A stretch of 37,830 nucleotides of DNA from Candidatus Omnitrophota bacterium. Lineage in GTDB: Bacteria; Omnitrophota; Gorgyraeia; JAFGHF01. The position numbers and the translations under genes were made by a program. The notes under the pieces are model-generated. The model was not told where the DNA came from. It made no database searches and was given only the letters and a program-made list of their open reading frames with translations. Location of the stretch: NCBI GenBank assembly GCA_016939375.1, contig JAFGHF010000073.1, forward strand, positions 1 through 37,830, in the 5' to 3' direction. Below are positions 15,133 to 23,674 of this stretch, in pieces. Numbering within the stretch: the stretch's first letter is position 1; each line of letters opens with the position of its first letter.

Positions 15133-15833
15133 TAAGCTTTTGCATTGCGTTTTTTCTAATCCAGTATTTGGTCTGGGCCCAAGGAGAAGACCCCTATTTT
15201 GAGGACAATCGCCAGAAGATGGTCGCTGAGCAGATCATCGCCCGTGGCCTGAAGGATGAAGGCGTCCTGGCCGCAATGCGGAAAGTCCCCCGTCATAAAT
15301 TCGTCCCCGATGATTTGAAGATATTCGCCTATCTGGACCGTCCTTTGCCCATCGGCCATGGCCAGACTATCTCTCAGCCCTATATAGTGGCGTTGATGAC
15401 AGAATTGGCCGGGCTTAAGCCGGAATACAAGGTATTGGAAATAGGTACAGGCTCCGGCTACCAGGCAGCGGTCTTGGCGGAGCTGGTTGCTGAGGTCTAT
15501 ACGATTGAAATATTAAAGCCATTGGCCGACGAAAGCCGCCAGAGGCTTGAAAGCCTGGGGTATGATAACATACATGTCAAGTGCGCAGATGGCTATCTTG
15601 GCTGGCAGGAGCACGCGCCCTATGATGCCATTATTGTCACTGCCGCCCCTGAAGAAGTGCCGCCGGTACTTATAGAGCAGCTCAAAGAGGGCGGGCATTT
15701 GGTGATTCCCGTAGGCAGCTTTTACCAGGAATTGAAGCTGATTGTTAAAACTGTATCAGGCATAGAGGAAAAATCGGTTATTCCTGTGCGTTTTGTCCCC
15801 ATGATCAAATCCGAGGAATCGAAAAAAAGATGA
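15105..15833 (+). CDS. pcm: protein-L-isoaspartate O-methyltransferase with an export signal
   Basis: Residues from about 30 onward match isoaspartyl methyltransferase: RHKFVPDDL, GHGQTISQPYIVALM (substrate-binding Ser), the SAM-binding VLEIGTGSGYQAAVLAEL, VYTIEI, YDAIIVTAAPEEVPP and GGHLVIPVG. It repairs isoaspartyl damage in aged proteins using SAM. Unusually, residues 1-26 form a signal-peptide-like stretch (basic start, then SFCIAFFLIQYLVWAQG), which would send it to the periplasm. That start lies inside the ATP-grasp gene, and no later start before the conserved core has a better ribosome site. If exported, the SAM supply outside the cytoplasm needs explaining. The stop overlaps the transporter start in ATGA. 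Confidence 0.9.
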   Translation: MLARISGRIISFCIAFFLIQYLVWAQGEDPYFEDNRQKMVAEQIIARGLKDEGVLAAMRKVPRHKFVPDDLKIFAYLDRPLPIGHGQTISQPYIVALMTELAGLKPEYKVLEIGTGSGYQAAVLAELVAEVYTIEILKPLADESRQRLESLGYDNIHVKCADGYLGWQEHAPYDAIIVTAAPEEVPPVLIEQLKEGGHLVIPVGSFYQELKLIVKTVSGIEEKSVIPVRFVPMIKSEESKKR

Positions 15834-17143
15834 GTGAAAAAATAGTCGCTTTATCCGGCATGTTTCTTTTTATGTTGGTCGCTTGGGTTTTTTCCAGCGA
15901 CCATCGTAGGATCAATTGGCAGGTGATATTCTGGAGCCTGGCCTTGCAGTTGTCTTTTGCCGCCATCATATTCCGTTTTTCGGCGGGCTATGTATTCTTT
16001 GATTGGGCCAATAGCGCGGTTATCAAATTTCTTTCTTTTGCCAAAGAGGGTATGTATTTTCTATTTGGTGCTTTGGCGGTTTCGCCCGGTACAGTGGGAC
16101 CGGCGGGAGAAGGTTCTTTGGGCTTTATCTTGGCCTTTCAGGCCTTGCCTGCAATCGTCTTTTTTTCGGCATTGATGGCCTTGCTTTATTATTTGAAGAT
16201 CATGCCCTTTATAGTGCGTTTGTTTGCGCTCGTATTTCGAAAACTTATGCGCATAAGCGGTGCAGAATCCCTTTGCGCGGCCAGCAATATCTTTGTAGGC
16301 GTAGAGTCTGCCTTGACTATCAGGCCATTTCTTGCCAGGATGACGAGCTCTGAGCTATGTACTATTTTGACTGCCGGCATGGGTACCATCGCCTCCACGG
16401 TCTTGGCCGTGTATGTGAGTTTTCTACACGATCAGTTTCCCACCATAGCCGGACATCTGATTTCGGCTTCACTTTTGAGTGCTCCCGCGTGCATAATGAT
16501 GTCCAAGCTGATCTGCCCGGAAAAGGAGACCCCCGAGACTCTGGGCAGAGTTCCGCACCTGGAGAAACATTCAGCACGAAGCTGGATCGAGGCCATAATC
16601 AACGGTGCAAACGACGGAGTAAAATTATGTGTGGGTGTTGTCGCCCTTTTATTGGCTTTCTTGGGCTTGTTGGCAATGGCTAACTGGATATTGGCCAAAT
16701 GCGCCTATGGAGTAGGATTTATTTTGAATACCCCATTGGATCTGTCCTTAGAAAAACTCTTGGGTTGGGTGTTCTATCCTTTGGTAAGAATAGCGGGGGT
16801 CTCGGCCTCTTCGGCCGGACCCATTGCCCAAATACTGGGCGAGAGAGCGGTGGTCACGGAATTGGTCTCTTACCAACACCTATCCGAGTTGATCCGCACA
16901 GGAGCAGTAACGGATGTTAGATCCATAGTCATCGCTACTTATTCACTTTGCGGATTCGCCCATTTTGCCTCGTTGGCGATTTTTGTCGGCGGGATTTCCG
17001 CGCTGGCGCCCGAGCGTGCCGCCGAACTTGCACGGGTAGGATTTCGCGCCCTCTTAGCCGCCACGCTGGCCTGCCTTTTAACGGGAGCTATCGCCGGACT
17101 TTTCTTCTCAGGGCAGCAAAGCATATTGATGTCCTTTAATTAA
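15830..17143 (+). CDS. concentrative nucleoside transporter (CNT/NupC family)
   Basis: This is a 437-residue integral membrane protein with about ten hydrophobic segments. The CNT signature region is intact: LRKLMRISGAESLCAASNIFVGVESALTIRPF, and the second half has a LCGFAHFASLAIFVGGISALAP segment. CNT proteins import nucleosides with sodium or protons. It overlaps pcm by four bases (ATGA) and ends the macro-to-CNT operon. Import of nucleosides alongside a macro-domain enzyme suggests nucleoside or ADP-ribose salvage; substrate preference cannot be read from sequence. Confidence 0.9.
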   Translation: MSEKIVALSGMFLFMLVAWVFSSDHRRINWQVIFWSLALQLSFAAIIFRFSAGYVFFDWANSAVIKFLSFAKEGMYFLFGALAVSPGTVGPAGEGSLGFILAFQALPAIVFFSALMALLYYLKIMPFIVRLFALVFRKLMRISGAESLCAASNIFVGVESALTIRPFLARMTSSELCTILTAGMGTIASTVLAVYVSFLHDQFPTIAGHLISASLLSAPACIMMSKLICPEKETPETLGRVPHLEKHSARSWIEAIINGANDGVKLCVGVVALLLAFLGLLAMANWILAKCAYGVGFILNTPLDLSLEKLLGWVFYPLVRIAGVSASSAGPIAQILGERAVVTELVSYQHLSELIRTGAVTDVRSIVIATYSLCGFAHFASLAIFVGGISALAPERAAELARVGFRALLAATLACLLTGAIAGLFFSGQQSILMSFN

Positions 17144-17193
17144 ATACGGGAAGATTTAGGGCTCAGGAAGCGTCTAAAGCAGGAGGAATAGCT

Positions 17194-17229
17194 ATGCAAA
17201 AGCTTGAATACAGGTGTGTGTTTGTCTGA
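17194..17229 (+). CDS. possible 11-codon leader ORF coupled to pabBC
   Basis: A strong AGGAGGAAT ribosome site (17182-17190) precedes ATG 17194. This opens an 11-residue frame (MQKLEYRCVFV) that stops at TGA 17227-17229, overlapping the pabBC ATG 17229 in TGATG. The pabBC ATG itself has no ribosome site, so translation may reach it by reinitiation from this short frame. The peptide shows no run of a regulatory amino acid, so attenuation is not indicated. Confidence 0.45.
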   Translation: MQKLEYRCVFV

Positions 17230-19109
17230 TGAATCATTTTCCTTTACATGGGCTGCTTAAATTTTTAGAAAAAGAGAAGGATTATGTATTTCTGGACAGC
17301 TCTAAGCTGGATAAGGATAATTATCTCAGTTTTGTATTCATGCGTCCGCAGAAGATTATTTCCACGCGCCGGATCGACAAAGTCGGTGAATGTTTAGAGA
17401 GCATAGACAGACTGAATAAAAAGGGTTATTATTTAGCCGGCTTTTGCTCATATGAGGCAGGAGAGGCCTTTGAAGAAAAGCTAAAACATAAAATGGACTA
17501 TGGCTTTCCGCTCCTTTGGTTCGGGGTTTACCGCAAGCCGCTGATCTTTGACCACCGCAGAAGCGCTTTTATATCCGGCTCAAAGGAGTTGATGAAACAG
17601 ATCAAAGGCCTTGAGAAAAACAAAGGTTTTTTAAAACGCAGATACAGCCTCAAAAATATCAGGGCGTCTATTTCAAGAGATTTTTACCGTAGGGCCATCG
17701 CCAAGATCAGAGATCTAATAGCCCAGGGGTTTACCTATCAGGTCAATTATACGTTTAAACTGCAGTTTTCATTTTCTGGGTCTGTTATCGGGCTTTATGC
17801 CAGATTGCGCAATAACCAATCGGTATGTTATTCGGCACTTATACATTCAGGTTCTTGGCATGTGCTTTCATTTTCGCCGGAGCTCTTTTTTAGGAAAAAG
17901 GGAAACAGGCTCCTGGCCCGTCCGATGAAAGGCACTTATTCAAGAGGCAGGACATTAGCGGAAGATATGCGCAATGCGCAACTACTAAATAGATGTTTTA
18001 AAAACAGAAGCGAAAACGTGATGATAGTCGACCTTTTGCGTAATGACCTGGGCCGGATCTCGCGCGCTGGAAGCGTCAAAGTGCCCGCTTTATTTACTGT
18101 CGAGCGCTATAAGACCCTTTTACAGATGACTTCTGATATAGTAGGGCGTCTTAAAAAAGACATTGCCCCCAGCAGCATCCTTAGGAATATCTTTCCATCC
18201 GGATCGGTGACCGGGGCGCCCAAAATAAAGACTATGCAGATCATCAGGTCTTTGGAAAAGGGCCAACGAAACGTCTATACCGGCAGCATCGGTTATTTTG
18301 CTCCCGGAGGAGAAGGGGTATTTAATGTGGCCATACGCACATTGGTCATCGAGAGAGATAAAAAACACGGCGAAATGGGTGTGGGCAGTGGCATTGTATA
18401 TGATTCTGATGCCTTGGCCGAATATGACGAATGCCGCCTTAAAGCGCGTTTCTTAACCGAGAGCGATAAAGAGTTTGGGCTGATCGAGACGATACTCTGG
18501 CAGCGCGGAAAAGGGTATTTTTTGTTAGACCTGCATCTGCGCAGGCTCAATGAGTCAGCGCGCTACTTCGATTTTAATTTCAGGCGCAAAGACATAATCA
18601 GCATCCTCAAGAGACAAGAAAGGTGTTTTAGGGCAGAACGTTACAGGATACGTCTTTTACTAAATAAAACAGGAAAAGTCAGTCTACAGGCTTCAGAAAT
18701 CCATGATCAGCCGGCTGAGAGCTTAAGAGTGCGCTTCGCGCATAAAAAAGTCCATTCCAATGATGTCTTTCTCTATCATAAGACCACAAACCGTAAGGCT
18801 TATGACCGGGAATATAGGAAAAACAGACTGTTAGGGTATTTTGACGTGCTTTTTGAGAATGAAAGAGGAGAGGTTACGGAAGGGGCGATATCGAATATCG
18901 TGATCAAGAAGGGCAGGCATCTTTATACACCGGCCTTAAAAAGCGGGCTGCTAAACGGTGTCTACAGACAATATCTATTTAAGAAGGAAAAACGCTTAAT
19001 AGAGGAGAAGGTGCTTTTTAGGAAGGATGTTAAAGAGGCAGATGAGATCTATTTGATCAATTCAGTGAGGGGAATGCTGAAGGTGGACCTTGAAGACAAA
19101 GATAATTGA
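17229..19109 (+). CDS. pabBC: aminodeoxychorismate synthase component I fused to aminodeoxychorismate lyase
   Basis: This fusion makes p-aminobenzoate for folate. The first 420 or so residues are a PabB chorismate-binding domain, with RPMKGTYSRG (the catalytic lysine of ADC synthase), ENVMIVDLLRNDLGRI, FPSGSVTGAPKIKTM and GVGSGIVYDSDALAEYDECRLKA. The remaining 200 are a PabC-type class IV aminotransferase fold, starting at FGLIETILW, with HKTTNRKAYD (the PLP lysine) and EVTEGAISNIVI. Total length 626 fits known PabB-PabC fusions. Start ATG 17229 is preferred; an in-frame GTG at 17214 lacks a ribosome site. No pabA glutamine amidotransferase is in the window, so ammonia supply comes from elsewhere. 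The 3' end overlaps the radical SAM gene by 20 bases. Confidence 0.92.
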   Translation: MNHFPLHGLLKFLEKEKDYVFLDSSKLDKDNYLSFVFMRPQKIISTRRIDKVGECLESIDRLNKKGYYLAGFCSYEAGEAFEEKLKHKMDYGFPLLWFGVYRKPLIFDHRRSAFISGSKELMKQIKGLEKNKGFLKRRYSLKNIRASISRDFYRRAIAKIRDLIAQGFTYQVNYTFKLQFSFSGSVIGLYARLRNNQSVCYSALIHSGSWHVLSFSPELFFRKKGNRLLARPMKGTYSRGRTLAEDMRNAQLLNRCFKNRSENVMIVDLLRNDLGRISRAGSVKVPALFTVERYKTLLQMTSDIVGRLKKDIAPSSILRNIFPSGSVTGAPKIKTMQIIRSLEKGQRNVYTGSIGYFAPGGEGVFNVAIRTLVIERDKKHGEMGVGSGIVYDSDALAEYDECRLKARFLTESDKEFGLIETILWQRGKGYFLLDLHLRRLNESARYFDFNFRRKDIISILKRQERCFRAERYRIRLLLNKTGKVSLQASEIHDQPAESLRVRFAHKKVHSNDVFLYHKTTNRKAYDREYRKNRLLGYFDVLFENERGEVTEGAISNIVIKKGRHLYTPALKSGLLNGVYRQYLFKKEKRLIEEKVLFRKDVKEADEIYLINSVRGMLKVDLEDKDN

Positions 19110-20040
19110 TTCACATTTTACGGCTTTTTGGGGAGTGTTCTTAAACCTTGACTGCAATCTAAATTGCCATTATTGCATACAGAAGATTTCACATCCAGCG
19201 AAACCGCCGGCCCATTACCAAATACGCACAGGCAAAGAATGGGTAAGGGCCCTAAATGCCATAGAGGGCAGGACAAAAAGACGTTTTTTGCGCCGGCCGC
19301 GCGTGAAAAAACTTTCTGTCCTGGGCGGCGAGCCCACAATTTATCCCGATTTTATTTATGTGCTCGACAATCTGGACCAAAACTGGAAGATAACCGTGAC
19401 TTCCAATTTTGACTCGCCTTTTTTCGACAAAGACCTCAGTTTATTAAAAGAGACCAAAAACAAAAAAAGACTGCGTTTTAACGGCTCGCTTCATTTCGTG
19501 CAGACTCCTATAGAGAAGTTTATTGAAAATGTGCAAAAATTAAAAAAGACAGGCGTTAAAGTGCATACCTTGTTTGTGGTATTGCATCCGGCATATCCTG
19601 ATAGGGTATTGGAGTATAAAAAACAGCTTTTAAAAATACATCCCCGTGTAAAACTACAGCGTTTCTTGGGTTTTTACAAGGGCGACTTATACCCTAAAGG
19701 TTCAGAGGAGTGCCTGGCCAAGGAACAAAAAGACGGTATTGCCAACTATACTCTTTACCAGGAGGCATTCGGCCAAAAGAAGGCTTCGGCAATATTTTGT
19801 CACAGCGATAAAGTGCTGATTGCGCCCAACGGCGATATTTATAATTGTCATTACAAGGTGTATACAAATCATAAAGACAAGCTGGGCAGCCTCTTTGAGG
19901 ACGAAGTCAGAGTCCATATCCCGCGCGAATATTTTCTTTGCGAAGACTTCGGTTTTTGCAACCCTTGCGATTCAGAGGGGCACCTTTTCCGGACTTTAGA
20001 CGGTAAAGTAGAATCAATTGCGGAGGCTAAAAATGTTTAA
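19090..20040 (+). CDS. radical SAM protein with C-terminal SPASM-like cysteines
   Basis: The 316-residue protein carries the radical SAM motif CNLNCHYC (Cys22, Cys26, Cys29), with a GGEPT motif (LSVLGGEPTIYP) for SAM binding. The C-terminal part has more cysteines (FCHSDKVLIAPNGDIYNCHY and CEDFGFCNPC), similar to SPASM/twitch domains that hold extra Fe-S clusters. Such proteins often modify peptides or mature enzymes, but no precursor peptide is obvious nearby. It begins with TTG 19090 inside the end of pabBC, with AGGTGG just upstream, and overlaps the M48 gene by eight bases. The substrate is unknown. Confidence 0.85.
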   Translation: MKTKIIDSHFTAFWGVFLNLDCNLNCHYCIQKISHPAKPPAHYQIRTGKEWVRALNAIEGRTKRRFLRRPRVKKLSVLGGEPTIYPDFIYVLDNLDQNWKITVTSNFDSPFFDKDLSLLKETKNKKRLRFNGSLHFVQTPIEKFIENVQKLKKTGVKVHTLFVVLHPAYPDRVLEYKKQLLKIHPRVKLQRFLGFYKGDLYPKGSEECLAKEQKDGIANYTLYQEAFGQKKASAIFCHSDKVLIAPNGDIYNCHYKVYTNHKDKLGSLFEDEVRVHIPREYFLCEDFGFCNPCDSEGHLFRTLDGKVESIAEAKNV

Positions 20041-20824
20041 GCGGAAATTATATCTTATCATGTCCTATGTGCTCATCGCGACTTTAGCGGCGGCCTTAAG
20101 CGGTTGCACGACCCTTTACAACCCTGCCACCGGTCAAAAAGAGACCTACTTTATAAGTACTGCCCAGGAAATGGCGATAGGGGAAAACGTGGAGAAGGAG
20201 GTCCTAGAGACATATAAGGTCTCCGGGGACAAGAAGAAACAAGATTATGTCGATCAGATAGGCCAAAAAGTAGCTTCGGTCTCAGACCGCCAGGACCTAG
20301 ACTATAAATTTGTCGTCCTTGACGATAAAGAGTTGAACGCCTTTACTATACCGGGAGGCATCGTCTATATCAATACAGGACTTTTGGATATCTTAAATGA
20401 TGATGAGGTGGCTGCCGTACTGGCCCATGAGATCGGTCATGTAGCTGCCCGCCACTCGATAAAAAGGATTCAGAGCCAACTGGGATATCAGCTCCTATTG
20501 ACAGTAGCGGTTGTAAGTGTAAATAAAAACGATCCTAATGCGGCTAAAACAGTGGCCCAGGGCAGTAACGCGATTTTTGAGTTAGTGCAATTGGGATATT
20601 CCCGCAGAGACGAGCTCCTGGCGGACAGATTATCAATAAAATATACTTACAAGGCAGGATATAACCCTTGGGGCATGGTCGAGGCCTTAAAGAAACTGCA
20701 AGCCCATAGTGAAGAAAAAGGCGGTTGGGGCGGGCCGGTTATCTTAAGGTCGCATCCTTATATAGAAGACCGTATCCGCGCCGGTATTGCCGAGGTAGGC
20801 AACTTGCCTGAAACGAAACTTTGA
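20033..20824 (+). CDS. M48-family metallopeptidase lipoprotein
   Basis: The start is ATG 20033, with GGAGG nearby at 20022-20026. Residues 1-25 form a lipoprotein signal ending in LSGC, so the mature protein is tethered through Cys25. The M48 domain has AFTIPGGIVYINTGLL, the zinc motif HEIGH (132-136), and the downstream ELLADRLS with the third ligand Glu. BepA/YcaL-type relatives degrade misassembled outer-membrane proteins; YcaL is the closer comparison for a lipoprotein without TPR repeats. It overlaps the radical SAM gene at its start and the CCA gene by one base at its stop (TGATG). Confidence 0.92.
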   Translation: MFKRKLYLIMSYVLIATLAAALSGCTTLYNPATGQKETYFISTAQEMAIGENVEKEVLETYKVSGDKKKQDYVDQIGQKVASVSDRQDLDYKFVVLDDKELNAFTIPGGIVYINTGLLDILNDDEVAAVLAHEIGHVAARHSIKRIQSQLGYQLLLTVAVVSVNKNDPNAAKTVAQGSNAIFELVQLGYSRRDELLADRLSIKYTYKAGYNPWGMVEALKKLQAHSEEKGGWGGPVILRSHPYIEDRIRAGIAEVGNLPETKL

Positions 20825-22128
20825 TGGATAAGAAAAAAGCCGTTGCCTTGAGGGTTGTGAAGAAGTTGCGCCAGCACGGATTCTCTGCTTACTTCGTCGG
20901 TGGCTACGTAAGAGACATGTTGATGCGCAAGGCCCCTAAGGATATAGACATAGCGACGGATGCCCGGCCGCAACAGATTAAAGAAGTGTTTAAAGAGAAG
21001 ATCTACTCTGTAGGGGCCAAATTCGGCACATTGCTTTTAGTAAAGGGTAATAATGTTTTCCAGATCTCAAGCTTTAGAGGAAAAAGGAAATCTTACAGCC
21101 GCAGCCTTGACAGGGACCTCAATCTTAGAGACTTTACCATAAACGCGCTTGCTTATGAGCCCATAAAGAAAAAGACTATCGATTTGGTAGGCGGCAGAAA
21201 AGACATCCGCGATAAGACAATCCGGGCTGTGGGTGATGCGCATGCGCGCTTTAAAGAAGACCCTTTGAGGCTTATCCGGGCTATACGCCTGGAGTGCACA
21301 TTGGGCTTTAAGATCGAGAAAGATACTTTTTTGGCTATAAAAGAAATGGCAGCGGCTGTAAAAAAGGTGAGCAGGGAGAGGCTCAGGGATGAATTGACCC
21401 TGATATTTACAAGCGCCAATCCGGGCAGGGGCATGAAGCTGCTTGATGAAAGTGGCCTGCTAAAAGAGGTCTTACCCGAAGTAGATAGCCTCAAAGGCGT
21501 AGAGCAACCCCGTGCCTTCCATCCCGAGGGGGATGTATTTGCACACACGCTTTTGATGATGAAAAAACTCAAAAAGCCTTCTTTGGCATTGGCCTTTTCT
21601 TGTCTTCTCCACGACATCGGCAAACCCGCCACTTTTCAGGTCTCAGACCGGATCAGATTCAGTGGGCATGATAAAGCCGGTGCCCAGATAAGCGATAATA
21701 TATTAAAAAGACTCAGGTTTTCCAATAAAGACAGAAAAGACATCGTATCCTGCATAGAAAACCATATGCGCATGATGGAGGCGCCCAAGATGCGCGAATC
21801 GACTTTAATCAGATTGTTTTGCCGCCCCACATTCGATACGGAATTAGAGTTACACCGCATAGATTGCCTGGCCAGCCATAAAGACTTGAGCGTCTGGCGC
21901 TTCCTGCAGCGGAAATATCGGGGATTTAAGAAAGCAGTGCAAATACCCAAACCGCTTTTGGATGGATATGAATTGATAAAAATTGGCTTTACTCCCGGTC
22001 CGATTTTTGGTAAAATCCATAGACAACTGATAGACCAGCAGATGGAAGGAAAGATTAAAAATAAGAGCCAGGCGCAAAAATGGGTGTGCCGGACTTTTAT
22101 AAAGGAGAAATTGGATGCCCAGACCTAA
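20824..22128 (+). CDS. CCA-adding tRNA nucleotidyltransferase / poly(A) polymerase family, with HD domain
   Basis: The 434-residue protein has the class II nucleotidyltransferase head with GGYVRD and the metal-binding DIDIAT. RDFTINALAY, DLVGGRKDI, and the RNA-binding FKEDPLRLIRAIRLEC motif follow. The C-terminal part is an HD domain (HTLLMMKKL, LLHDIGKP and FSGHDKAGA). It adds or repairs the CCA end of tRNA; a poly(A) polymerase role cannot be ruled out from the motifs. ATG 20824 is used, overlapping the previous stop by one base; an upstream in-frame TTG is less likely. It overlaps the LOG gene by 14 bases. Confidence 0.9.
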   Translation: MDKKKAVALRVVKKLRQHGFSAYFVGGYVRDMLMRKAPKDIDIATDARPQQIKEVFKEKIYSVGAKFGTLLLVKGNNVFQISSFRGKRKSYSRSLDRDLNLRDFTINALAYEPIKKKTIDLVGGRKDIRDKTIRAVGDAHARFKEDPLRLIRAIRLECTLGFKIEKDTFLAIKEMAAAVKKVSRERLRDELTLIFTSANPGRGMKLLDESGLLKEVLPEVDSLKGVEQPRAFHPEGDVFAHTLLMMKKLKKPSLALAFSCLLHDIGKPATFQVSDRIRFSGHDKAGAQISDNILKRLRFSNKDRKDIVSCIENHMRMMEAPKMRESTLIRLFCRPTFDTELELHRIDCLASHKDLSVWRFLQRKYRGFKKAVQIPKPLLDGYELIKIGFTPGPIFGKIHRQLIDQQMEGKIKNKSQAQKWVCRTFIKEKLDAQT

Positions 22129-22765
22129 GTTAAAGCATGATTTTACGAAAGAAGACCCTTGGCGCATATTCAGGATCATGAGTGAATTTGTGGAGGGCTT
22201 TGAGGAATTATCCGATATCAACAAGGCAGTCTCTATCTTTGGTTCTTCAAGGGTAAAGCCAAGGAGCCAATATTATAAATTAGCCCAAAAAACGGCTAAG
22301 GTCTTCAGTAAAGCCGGATACGCCATTATTACCGGCGCCGGCCCGGGAATAATGGAGGCGGCAAATAAAGGGGCTAAGGAAGCCAGGGGTGAGTCTATCG
22401 GCCTGAATATCTTGGCGCCGATACAGCAAAAGCCCAATAGGCATCTTACGCGGTTGATAGAATTCAGGTACTTTTTCTGCCGCCGGGTGATGTTCGCCAA
22501 ATATAGTCAGGCCTTTCTTATTTTTCCTGGCGGGTACGGTACGATGGATGAATTTATGGAAGCGATTACTCTCATCCAGACTAATAGATTGGCCGCGCGC
22601 CCCGTGATCCTTTTCGATAAAAAGTATTGGCGCGGGCTTTTGGATTGGATTAAACATACAATGGTCGCCAAGAACATGATTGATACCAGCGACTTGGATA
22701 TCTTTAAATTGGTAGAGACGCCTCAGGAGGCACTGGCGATAGTAAACGGCAATGGAAGAAGATAG
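22115..22765 (+). CDS. LOG-family (TIGR00730-type) nucleotide phosphoribohydrolase-like protein
   Basis: This 216-residue Rossmann-type protein has the family marks VSIFGSSRV, ITGAGPGIMEAANKGA and PGGYGTMDEFMEAI (PGGxGTxxE). LOG proteins cleave the ribose phosphate from cytokinin nucleotides or AMP; in bacteria the real substrate is often uncertain and some are called lysine decarboxylases by mistake. The catalytic Arg and Glu region is intact. It lies within the cca-LOG-zinc ribbon overlap chain (14 bases on each side), so expression is coupled with tRNA maturation genes. Confidence 0.88.
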   Translation: MPRPKLKHDFTKEDPWRIFRIMSEFVEGFEELSDINKAVSIFGSSRVKPRSQYYKLAQKTAKVFSKAGYAIITGAGPGIMEAANKGAKEARGESIGLNILAPIQQKPNRHLTRLIEFRYFFCRRVMFAKYSQAFLIFPGGYGTMDEFMEAITLIQTNRLAARPVILFDKKYWRGLLDWIKHTMVAKNMIDTSDLDIFKLVETPQEALAIVNGNGRR

Positions 22766-22946
22766 AGATTTTAGAGAAGAGCCTTTGGATTTTTCCGGCT
22801 CCAGCGCCCACCGCAAATGCCCTTATTGTGGCGAGACCTTGAGCGCGGAGGAGCTGGAAAACTATGCATCTTGGGAGGGCAATACTTTTATCTGTCCGAA
22901 TTGCCGTAAGCGGCTGAATATTGATGAATTGGGAACAGCGATATGA
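22752..22946 (+). CDS. small zinc-ribbon protein
   Basis: The 64-residue acidic protein carries two CxxC pairs, CPYCGE at about residues 23-28 and CPNCRK at about 48-53, forming a single zinc ribbon. No other domain is visible. It overlaps the LOG gene by 14 bases and lies 18 before the next gene. Small zinc ribbons of this type often bind nucleic acid or ribosomal partners, but no specific role can be assigned. Confidence 0.75.
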   Translation: MEEDRDFREEPLDFSGSSAHRKCPYCGETLSAEELENYASWEGNTFICPNCRKRLNIDELGTAI

Positions 22947-22964
22947 AAACAAGGAGATTTTTTA

Positions 22965-23372
22965 ATGTCTGACGAGAAGGAAAAAGAACAAAAGCCTGTA
23001 GAAGAAAAGGCGCAGGAGGAAGCAGCCCAGCCGAAAGCACAGGCTGAAGAGACAAAGCCAAAGGAACTGAATGCGCAAGAAGAGAAGCCCGCTGAGAAGA
23101 AAGAGGCGCCAGAGAAAGCCCCGGCAGCTGAAGCAGCCCCGCCGAAAGAAGAAACACAAGGGCTTGAGAAAAAAAAGAAAAAGATCAATCGCCTGACTTT
23201 GAAGGAACTGGAGAAGAAAATAAACGAGGTCCAGGAAAAAATGGGTAGCCTTAGTTCATCTTATGCCCGGGGGCTGCTCAGGCAAAAAGAACAGCTGCTT
23301 TCGGAAAATGCCGCGGCTAAAGGACCTCAGGCCGAGGCAGTAAACCCTGAGGATAAAGTAAAAAATGAATGA
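22965..23372 (+). CDS. low-complexity acidic/lysine-rich protein with short coiled coil
   Basis: The first 70 residues of this 135-residue protein are almost all E, K, A, P and Q (EEKAQEEAAQPKAQAEE and similar), probably disordered. A lysine run and a helical region (LTLKELEKKINEVQEKMGSLSSSYARGLLRQKEQLL) follow, likely a coiled coil. AAGGAGA precedes the ATG with good spacing. Biased composition makes homology weak; it overlaps the next gene by eight bases, which supports it being real. No function is recognised. Confidence 0.65.
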   Translation: MSDEKEKEQKPVEEKAQEEAAQPKAQAEETKPKELNAQEEKPAEKKEAPEKAPAAEAAPPKEETQGLEKKKKKINRLTLKELEKKINEVQEKMGSLSSSYARGLLRQKEQLLSENAAAKGPQAEAVNPEDKVKNE

Positions 23373-23661
23373 CCGTCGCCTTAATGATTTTGCTATTGCC
23401 GCTTTCGTATTGGGAATTATCTCTTTTGTACAAATATTCGGGATGGAAAAGGCGATTGCGGCGATAGTCTTTGGCATTTTGGCTTTAAGGCAGATTGCCC
23501 GTCCCGATAATCAAGAGCGCGGTGAAGGCCTGGCTGCCTGGGCTATTGTATTGGGAGCGATCTATGCTATTATCGCGGGCATAGCATTATTCAGCCTTAT
23601 CAAAAACCCCGAACTTTTAGAACAGATGCAACAGTTGCTTAAAAAACCCATGGCTCAATAA
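23365..23661 (+). CDS. DUF4190-like small membrane protein
   Basis: The 98-residue protein has two hydrophobic hairpins: FAIAAFVLGIISFVQIFG plus IAAIVFGILALRQI, and GEGLAAWAIVLGAIYAIIAGIALF. Between them is the RGEGLA-type turn seen in DUF4190 proteins. A polar C-terminal helix (ELLEQMQQLLKKP) follows. Function is unknown for the family. It overlaps the charged protein by eight bases and is followed by the DUF39 gene 13 bases later. Confidence 0.75.
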   Translation: MNDRRLNDFAIAAFVLGIISFVQIFGMEKAIAAIVFGILALRQIARPDNQERGEGLAAWAIVLGAIYAIIAGIALFSLIKNPELLEQMQQLLKKPMAQ

Positions 23662-23674
23662 CGAGGAAAGATAT

